Origin: Chlorobiota bacterium
GTDB lineage: Bacteria; Bacteroidota; Bacteroidia; Bacteroidales; Prolixibacteraceae
Assembly: GCA_013152355.1 (NCBI GenBank)
Contig: JAADGO010000133.1
Location: 1 to 39,982, forward strand
Direction: 5' to 3'
Length of the DNA: 39,982 bases
A program made the position numbers and the translations under genes. Positions 34,602 through 39,982 of the stretch are shown piece after piece. Numbering within the stretch: the stretch's first letter is position 1; the number at the start of each line of letters is the position of its first letter. Below the pieces are notes generated by a model that was given only the letters and a program-made list of their open reading frames with translations, did not search any database and was not told where the DNA came from.

Positions 34602-34616
34602 ATTTTAAACAACTTC
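34602..34616. repeat. Family 1 end sequence at the hutH stop codon
   Basis: ATTTTAAACAACTTC matches the right terminus of family 1 elements. Read on the minus strand it supplies the last four hutH codons (Glu-Val-Val-stop). A 15-base match could be chance, but the same end occurs five times in the window. Confidence 0.4.
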
Positions 34617-36110
34617 AATAAGCCTTCCTTTATCTAAAAATTCAATTGTTTCATTGATCCCTTTATACATTAAAGTATCCTCATCAATAAACCTTACTTT
34701 CAACCTGTATTGTGCAAGAAAGCCATCGAGGTATGCCGATGTTTTTTTAGGCTTCCTGAAATCCATTGCCTGGGCCGCATTGTATAATTCAATGGCTAGT
34801 ATTTTCTGGACATTTAATACAACTTTTAGAGCTTTTGTAGCTGCATTGCCTCCCATGCTTACATGGTCTTCCTGCTCATTTGACGAGGGTATGGAATCGA
34901 CTGAAGACGGTGTACACAATTGTTTATTCTGGCTTACAATTGAAGCCGCCGCATACTGCGGGATCATAAAACCTGAATTAAGCCCTGGGTTTGCTACCAG
35001 GAATTCAGGCAACCCCCTTTCGCCGGAAATAAGCCTGTAAGTACGCCTTTCAGAGATGCTTCCAAGTTCGGATACGGCAATTGCTAAGAAGTCAAGAGCC
35101 AAAGCCAGTGGCTCGCCATGGAAATTCCCCCCTGAAACAATTAAATCTTCATCGGGGAATACGGTTGGGTTATCGGTAACCGAGTTTATTTCTGTTTCAA
35201 TAATACCCGAAACATATTTTACCGTATCTTTTACTGCGCCGTGTACCTGTGGGATACAACGAAATGAGTACGGATCCTGGATGTGTTGCTTTTTTTGTGC
35301 AATAAGCTGGCTTCCCTTGAGTAAAAGCCTGAAATTGAATGCTGTTTGTGCCTGCCCTGCATGTGGGCGGATTTTTTGAATGTTTTCGAGGAAAGGCTCA
35401 ATTAACCCATCAAAACTATCCAATGACAATGCACCGATGATATCGGCGTATTTTACAATCCTGAAAGTCTTCAGTAACGTGTACACTCCATGGGCACTCA
35501 TAAACTGGGTGCCGTTTAATAAAGCTAACCCCTCCTTTGCCTCCAATTTTACAGGCTCCCACCCAAACCTCTTCATTACCTTTGAAGCATCCTGCTTTTC
35601 CCCTTCGAAATAAACTTCTCCTAAGCCCAATAGCGGCAAAAAAAGCATGGCTAACGGAGCAAGGTCTCCACTGGCGCCCAGTGACCCCTGTTCGCATACA
35701 ACAGGAATAATATTGTTGTTGAACAAATCGATTATTCGCTGGACTGTAACCAGTTGTACGGCAGAATTCCCTTTTGCAAGGGCATGGGCTTTTAAAAAGA
35801 GCATCAGCCGTATAACATCTGAAGGCACTTCGGGCCCAATGTTGCATGCATGCGAAACAATTAGGTTCTCCTGAAGCTTGCTTAAATCGGCATTGGATAT
35901 TTCGATGTCGTACAAAGCTCCAAATCCGGTGTTAATGCCATACATCGGCCCATCGGTTTTTGCAATTTTTTCATCCAGGTAATCTTTACTTTTCTGAATA
36001 AGCTTTTGGGATTCTTGCGACAACTCCAGTTTTATATTATTCTCAAGTATCTTTTCTATTAACTCAAAGGTTATATCGGCGGGGGATATATAATGAATTT
36101 TATTTTCCAT
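34605..36110 (-). CDS. hutH: Histidine ammonia-lyase
   Basis: 501 residues. The Ala-Ser-Gly at 146-148 (GSLGASGDLAPLA) cyclises to the MIO cofactor. Ser86-His87 in LIVSHACNIG are the residues that select histidine over phenylalanine or tyrosine in this family, and NGTQFMSAHG and NEQEDHVSMGG are also typical of histidine lyases. It converts histidine to urocanate and ammonia, the first step of histidine use. The other hut genes (hutU, hutI) are not in the window. The next gene on the same strand upstream is hisS. The start ATG at 36110 fits the family. Confidence 0.93.
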   Translation of the reverse strand: MENKIHYISPADITFELIEKILENNIKLELSQESQKLIQKSKDYLDEKIAKTDGPMYGINTGFGALYDIEISNADLSKLQENLIVSHACNIGPEVPSDVIRLMLFLKAHALAKGNSAVQLVTVQRIIDLFNNNIIPVVCEQGSLGASGDLAPLAMLFLPLLGLGEVYFEGEKQDASKVMKRFGWEPVKLEAKEGLALLNGTQFMSAHGVYTLLKTFRIVKYADIIGALSLDSFDGLIEPFLENIQKIRPHAGQAQTAFNFRLLLKGSQLIAQKKQHIQDPYSFRCIPQVHGAVKDTVKYVSGIIETEINSVTDNPTVFPDEDLIVSGGNFHGEPLALALDFLAIAVSELGSISERRTYRLISGERGLPEFLVANPGLNSGFMIPQYAAASIVSQNKQLCTPSSVDSIPSSNEQEDHVSMGGNAATKALKVVLNVQKILAIELYNAAQAMDFRKPKKTSAYLDGFLAQYRLKVRFIDEDTLMYKGINETIEFLDKGRLIEVV

Positions 36111-36291
36111 GGTAACTATTTAATAAGAGTTAGGAATTTTATGCCTTCAATAACGAAAGCATGGAAAAAGGCAGTTGGATTTGAAAGCCCTCATGGGAAA
36201 CGTATGTCGCCACCAATTGTTTTAGCCAGACGATTTGTCTCGGTAGTTTTTCGCATAGGTTGATTTTGAGGGTAATTTCGGGTATTTTTTA

Positions 36292-37656
36292 CTATTCAGA
36301 AAGGATTTTTATCAGTTCTGATGAAGTTACCAATTGCTGGTTGCCGGTTTCCATATTTTTCAACGTCATTTTTTGCTGTTGTATTTCCGATTCTCCTGCC
36401 AATACAACATAGGGGATTTGCTTCCTGTTGGCATAATTCATCTGCTTCTTCATTTTAGCCGGCTCGGGGTAAATTTCTGCATTAATCCCTTTTTGCCGCA
36501 CTTCAGATAAAATACCCAGACTATATAGCTCTTCGTCTTTCCCGAAATTCACAAATAAAATTTTGGTAGCCTCTAACGATTCTGATGGGAATAATTCCAG
36601 TTGTGAAAGGACATCATATATTCTTTCTGCCCCAAAGGAGATGCCAACCCCTGATACATCCGGCAAACCGAAAATCCCTGTCAAATCATCGTAACGCCCG
36701 CCTCCGCAAATACTCCCGATCTCAACATCTTTGGCTTTTACCTCGATAATTGCGCCGGTATAGTAATTTAACCCACGTGCAAGTGTTAGGTCAAGCTCTG
36801 CTTCTACCGGCAGTTGCAGTGTTTCGAAATAGCTAAAAAGAGTGTTTAATTCGCCAACCCCTTTTAAGCCTGTTTCCGAACCGGCCAGAATACCCTCAAG
36901 TTGCCGGAGTTTTTCAGAAGTTGTGCCTGCCAAATGCAAAATGGGCTGTAGCTTTTTTATGGCTTCTGCCGGGATGCCTTTTTCAGCCAGTTCAAGATTA
37001 ACTTTATCCTGCCCGATTTTTTCAAGTTTATCAATAGCCACTGTAATATCCGTAATTCGGCCGGCTTCGCCAATAACCTCAGCAATACCTGCCAATATCT
37101 TACGGTTATTGATTTTTACTACTGATTTAATTTTCAGCCTTTGAAAAACATCGCCAATAATCTGGGCCAGCTCAACTTCGTTAAGTAAGCTGTTGCTGCC
37201 AATTATATCTACATCGCACTGGTAAAATTCACGGTACCTTCCTTTTTGTGGCCTATCGGCACGCCAAACAGGTTGTATCTGGTATCGTTTGAATGGGAAA
37301 ATAATATCGTTGCGGTGTTGCACCACGTACCTGGCAAACGGGACGGTTAAATCGTAACGCAACCCTTTTTCTGAGATCTTAGTGGTGATTTTCGCAGAAT
37401 TCTTTTCTTCGAGGAGGACGTCTGGCACTTTCGAGATAAAATCGCCAGAGTTTAAGATCTTGAACAACAGCTTATCTCCTTCTTCTCCGTATTTCCCCAT
37501 TAATGTTGACAGGTTCTCCATGGAAGGGGTCTCAATAGGCTGAAAACCATACAACATGAAAACCTCTTTAATGGTATTAAAAATATAGTTGCGCCGGGCC
37601 ATTTCAACCGGGGAAAAATCGCGAGTCCCTTTTGGGATCGAAGGTTTTTGTACCAT
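36292..37656 (-). CDS. hisS: Histidine-tRNA ligase
   Basis: 454 residues, class II synthetase. [18 protein letters not shown] is the N-terminal signature. Motif 2 lies around [15 protein letters not shown] and the arginine-bearing [19 protein letters not shown]. The histidine-specific loops [13 protein letters not shown] and [13 protein letters not shown] are present. The C-terminal anticodon-binding domain begins near residue 360 (TKILFVNFG). It attaches histidine to its tRNA. It is 40 bases downstream of the DUF4870 gene and may be read from that promoter. A 181-base gap, with nothing recognisable, separates it from hutH. Confidence 0.95.
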   Translation of the reverse strand: MVQKPSIPKGTRDFSPVEMARRNYIFNTIKEVFMLYGFQPIETPSMENLSTLMGKYGEEGDKLLFKILNSGDFISKVPDVLLEEKNSAKITTKISEKGLRYDLTVPFARYVVQHRNDIIFPFKRYQIQPVWRADRPQKGRYREFYQCDVDIIGSNSLLNEVELAQIIGDVFQRLKIKSVVKINNRKILAGIAEVIGEAGRITDITVAIDKLEKIGQDKVNLELAEKGIPAEAIKKLQPILHLAGTTSEKLRQLEGILAGSETGLKGVGELNTLFSYFETLQLPVEAELDLTLARGLNYYTGAIIEVKAKDVEIGSICGGGRYDDLTGIFGLPDVSGVGISFGAERIYDVLSQLELFPSESLEATKILFVNFGKDEELYSLGILSEVRQKGINAEIYPEPAKMKKQMNYANRKQIPYVVLAGESEIQQQKMTLKNMETGNQQLVTSSELIKILSE

Positions 37657-37696
37657 TGTGCTTGCTAAAAAAATTTATAGGATGCGAAAATAAGCA

Positions 37697-38053
37697 TTAT
37701 TTTATAAAACACAGAGTCAATGGATAACGGTAATGGATGCCTTCATTCGCTTTAACTGTACCAATAATTACCAGGATCAGCCAGGCAATCCCAAACCCTA
37801 TCAGCATCAAAACCCCTATTCCGATAATAATAAATAACGCTGAAACAATAAAAATGAGTGACCATGTAATTTGAAAATTCAGGACTTCTTTCCCCTGGTC
37901 TGCTACAAATTCATATTCATCTTTTTTTATCAGGTAAATAATCAGCGGCCCGACAAAGTTGCCAAAAGGGATTCCTATAAAAAGGGCTAAAGCTGTAAGG
38001 TGGCATAGCATTCCCCACATTTTTTCATTTGGGTCGGTAATAATACGTTCCAT
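37697..38053 (-). CDS. DUF4870 small membrane protein
   Basis: 118 residues from ATG 38053; a TTG in the same frame 24 bases upstream is a poorer start. The start is MERIITDPNEKMWGMLCHL, followed by hydrophobic segments (HLTALALFIGIPFGNFVGPLI, then LNFQITWSLIFIVSALFIII, then IGFGIAWLILVIIGTVKA), which is the usual DUF4870 layout of about three to four helices. Function is unknown. It may share a transcript with hisS (40-base gap). Confidence in the family is good; a role cannot be given. Confidence 0.82.
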   Translation of the reverse strand: MERIITDPNEKMWGMLCHLTALALFIGIPFGNFVGPLIIYLIKKDEYEFVADQGKEVLNFQITWSLIFIVSALFIIIGIGVLMLIGFGIAWLILVIIGTVKANEGIHYRYPLTLCFIK

Positions 38054-38101
38054 AATAGTATCTTTTAGTTGAACCAAGTTAGGTAAATTTTAGCATATTT
38101 T

Positions 38102-38261
38102 GAGACTGTTTAAATTTTATTTTTATGAATTATTATAGTGTTTTTTTTTGTCAGATAAAGCAATTTTGAGGCGAATACAACATTGTATTTAACGATAAAT
38201 TGCTAAAATATGACGGAAAAAGACGCATAATAAACGTAAAGGATAATTTTTAAACAGTCTC
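38102..38261. repeat. Palindromic element family 2, complete copy (160 bases)
   Basis: Begins GAGACTGTTTAAA (38102-38114) and ends TTTAAACAGTCTC (38249-38261), a perfect 13-base inverted pair. Inside, AGCAATTTT (near 38160) pairs with AAATTGCT (near 38200). It is AT-rich with no coding frame. Single ends of the same family are at 238-250 and 29749-29768. Confidence 0.7.
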
Positions 38262-38320
38262 TTGTAATGAATGGATTCGCCAAAGAGCCTGGCAGAGTGC
38301 CCAAATTAAAAGCTATTCCT

Positions 38321-38352
38321 TTTGGTGGTCACGGGGAAAAGGGATAAATTTA
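38321..38352 (+). promoter_or_regulatory. Candidate promoter of the sulfatase gene
   Basis: TTTG at 38321-38324 and TAAATTTA at 38345-38352 (one mismatch to TAnnTTTG) with a 20-base spacer. The ATG at 38390 is 37 bases farther. Confidence 0.45.
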
Positions 38353-38389
38353 GCATACTGATTTCAATACAAATCTAAACCAATTGATA

Positions 38390-39739
38390 ATGAGAAGATT
38401 CGTGTTCATATCCTTGTTTATTCCTTTATTTTCATGTAACATACAAAATCAAACTCCTGATTTACCGGATAAGCCCAACATTATCTTTATATCTGCCGAT
38501 GACCTGGGGTATGGAGACCTGAGTTGTTATGGGGGGAAAGACATACTAACGCCGGAACTGGATAAACTTGCTGCAAGTGGGGTCAGGCTTTCAAATTATT
38601 ATGTAAACTGCCCGGTTTGCTCACCTTCCAGGGCATCATGGTTAACCGGCAAGTACCCCGATAAGGCCGGTGTGCCCGGAGTGGTCAGGCCTATTGAGAG
38701 TATAAATTTCGGCTACCTCGACCCTAATACAACGCTATTGCCTGCATTGCTGAAAGAAGAAGGTTACCAAACCGCCCTCATAGGGAAATGGCACCTCGGA
38801 CTCGAAAGCCCAAACCTGCCGAACGACAGAGGGTTTGATTATTCAAAAAGCTGGTTGAGTGGGATGACCGATTATTACACCCATATTCAGCACGGCCAAA
38901 ATTTTTTGAGGGAAAACAACAAAGAATTTAAAGAGGAAGGGCATCTAACCGGATTAATAACAAAATGGGCAATCGAATACCTTGATAATTATAAAGAATC
39001 AGATGGTCCGTTATACCTTTACCTGGCATATACCGCACCGCACGACCCCATTCAGCCTCCGGAAGAATGGCTTGAGAAAGTAAAGGGGAGAGAATCGGGG
39101 ATGAATGAAAAAAGGGCAAAAATAGTTGCGCTCATCGAACATCTTGACTTTAACATTGGGCAGGTTTTGGAGAAGGTCAAATCGAAACTCGACATGAATA
39201 ATACTATGATCGTATTTACTTCCGATAATGGTGGCAACCTTCGATTTAATGCTTCAAACGGTGAGCTGCGGGGTGGAAAGCAGGACATGTACGAAGGGGG
39301 GATCAAAGTCCCCTGCTTTGTTTATTGGCCCGGGAATGTGGTTGATACCAACGTAAGTGACGAGCTTATTGCGGGGATGGACTGGTTTACCACTATATGT
39401 AACTATGCCGGGGTGTCAGATGTCCCTGAAGTAGACGGGATTGATATTTCACCAGTATTCAATAAGGGAGGGCACCTACCCGCCCGGACTCTGTTTTGGG
39501 TAAGGCGAGAGGGCTGGAGATACGTGGGAGTAGCCTACTATGCAGCCCGTTACCTGAATTACAAACTGGTTTATAACAGCCCGTTTGAGCCTATGCAGTT
39601 TTTCGACCTGGAGCAGGACCCCAAAGAACAGTACCCTTTAAAGGAAGGGGATAACCCTGAATTTAAGAAACTAAAGTCAGCATTGGTTAAGCATATTCAG
39701 GAAGCAGGAGAAGTCCCGTGGCAAAAGAGAGGCGATTAA
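38390..39739 (+). CDS. Lipoprotein arylsulfatase-type sulfatase (family S1)
   Basis: 449 residues from ATG 38390; the TTG at 38384 is not needed. A lipobox ends at Cys16 (IPLFSC), so the enzyme is probably a lipoprotein facing the periplasm or surface. Metal ligands begin with Asp37-Asp38 in SADDLGYGD. Cys77 in CSPSR is converted to formylglycine, the catalytic residue of S1 sulfatases; TSDNGG and GKWHLG are further family motifs. It removes sulfate from sulfated glycans or other sulfate esters; the substrate cannot be told. The maturation enzyme is not in the window. The gene is single, with a strong terminator behind it. Confidence 0.92.
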   Translation: MRRFVFISLFIPLFSCNIQNQTPDLPDKPNIIFISADDLGYGDLSCYGGKDILTPELDKLAASGVRLSNYYVNCPVCSPSRASWLTGKYPDKAGVPGVVRPIESINFGYLDPNTTLLPALLKEEGYQTALIGKWHLGLESPNLPNDRGFDYSKSWLSGMTDYYTHIQHGQNFLRENNKEFKEEGHLTGLITKWAIEYLDNYKESDGPLYLYLAYTAPHDPIQPPEEWLEKVKGRESGMNEKRAKIVALIEHLDFNIGQVLEKVKSKLDMNNTMIVFTSDNGGNLRFNASNGELRGGKQDMYEGGIKVPCFVYWPGNVVDTNVSDELIAGMDWFTTICNYAGVSDVPEVDGIDISPVFNKGGHLPARTLFWVRREGWRYVGVAYYAARYLNYKLVYNSPFEPMQFFDLEQDPKEQYPLKEGDNPEFKKLKSALVKHIQEAGEVPWQKRGD

Positions 39740-39830
39740 ATACTATGTCCCACTTCCGGCAAGTGAGACTTTGGCTAATCCTAATTTAGCTAATTAACCA
39801 GGTAAATATATTCCATGTCCAAATGAAAGC

Positions 39831-39861
39831 GGAGGCATATTTCATGATATGCCTCCTTTAT
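39831..39861 (+). terminator. Terminator after the sulfatase gene
   Basis: GGAGGCATAT (39831-39840) pairs perfectly with ATATGCCTCC (39847-39856) over a six-base loop, followed by TTTATTTTGCCTTTT. Confidence 0.8.
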
Positions 39862-39884
39862 TTTGCCTTTTCAGTAAAATTTAT

Positions 39885-39915
39885 TTTGTGAGTTAGTTAA
39901 TATTAACTAACTTTG
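39885..39915 (+). promoter_or_regulatory. Consensus promoter with a perfect palindrome (operator) in the spacer
   Basis: TTTG at 39885-39888, a 19-base spacer, and TAACTTTG at 39908-39915 match the consensus exactly. A perfect 22-base palindrome, AGTTAGTTAAT then ATTAACTAACT (39891-39912), fills the spacer and runs into the -7 box. A dimeric repressor bound there would block polymerase. The controlled gene lies to the right, beyond the window. Confidence 0.7.
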
Positions 39916-39940
39916 TTGCAAGTTGATTAATGAATTTATT

Positions 39941-39982
39941 GTGATAAAGTTTTTGGACAAAAAAAAGCAGGATTTGAACACA
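39941..39982 (+). CDS. Possible N-terminus of a regulated gene (runs off right edge)
   Basis: A frame from GTG 39941 stays open to the window end (VIKFLDKKKQDLN). The same frame could begin at TTG 39923. It lies just past the consensus promoter and palindrome at 39885-39915. The ATG at 39930 leads to a stop after four codons. Fourteen codons are too few to assign anything. Confidence 0.2.
   Translation, partial: MIKFLDKKKQDLNT

Larger units (their letters stand above)
38054..38389. other. 336-base divergent gap with a family 2 repeat
   Basis: 38102-38261 is a complete inverted-repeat element. The remaining 128 bases before the sulfatase hold its candidate promoter (38321-38352). No gene is supported. 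Confidence 0.6.

Noticed and set aside
34605-37656. hutH and hisS as one histidine-related operon
   Set aside because: A 181-base gap separates them, hisS is a housekeeping gene, and no other hut genes are nearby, so the adjacency is probably chance.

Overview
This window comes from a bacterium of the phylum Bacteroidetes (Bacteroidota), most likely the Bacteroidales/Marinilabiliales side. Three lines of evidence support this. Several genes are preceded by the Bacteroidetes promoter (TTTG, about 19 bases, TAnnTTTG). The gene families are typical: a DUF2027-Smr protein, a fused aminolipid acyltransferase, an ECF sigma / membrane protein / Spy-like trio, DUF4870 and secreted sulfatases. Complex I is the 11-gene form without nuoEFG. 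No rRNA, tRNA, CRISPR array, phage or transposase gene was found. It reads as an ordinary chromosomal stretch with many short palindromic repeats between genes.

Layout. 1-9.5 kb holds unlinked single genes: a secreted C1-type cysteine peptidase, an exported beta-strand-rich protein, a PAP2 phosphatase, a DUF2027-Smr protein facing away from queA, a two-domain O-/N-acyltransferase likely making amino-acid lipids, and a YgiQ-type radical SAM protein. 9.5-10.2 kb is a long non-coding gap with a palindromic repeat and the leader of the nuo operon. 10.2-20.5 kb is nuoABCDHIJKLMN, tightly packed and often overlapping, followed 15 bases later by a small gene of unknown function. 20.7-26.3 kb is a three-gene cluster of secreted proteins: a 900-residue protein with a sugar-mutarotase-like C-terminus, a 602-residue protein that may be lyase-like, and an exported YdjC/ChbG-type deacetylase. 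It ends in a strong hairpin shared with the convergent transketolase gene. 26.3-33 kb holds tkt, a free-standing glutamine amidotransferase, asnB and ychF, with gaps rich in inverted repeats. 33-34.6 kb is an ECF sigma operon with its membrane and periplasmic partners. 34.6-38.1 kb holds hutH, hisS and a DUF4870 gene on the minus strand. 38.4-39.7 kb is a lipoprotein sulfatase. The right edge has a consensus promoter with a perfect 22-base palindrome between its two boxes, pointing to a gene beyond the window.

The genes that clearly work together are the nuo operon (a quinone-reducing proton pump whose electron donor is not encoded here), the sigma factor trio (envelope sensing) and the secreted glycan cluster. 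The least explained material is non-coding. At least three families of short inverted-repeat elements are present. In one of them, two copies keep a hairpin while its apical sequence changes on both arms. No clearly new defence or mobile system is visible. The best candidates for undescribed biology are the repeat families, the secreted three-gene cluster, the gene behind nuoN, and the operator at the right edge.
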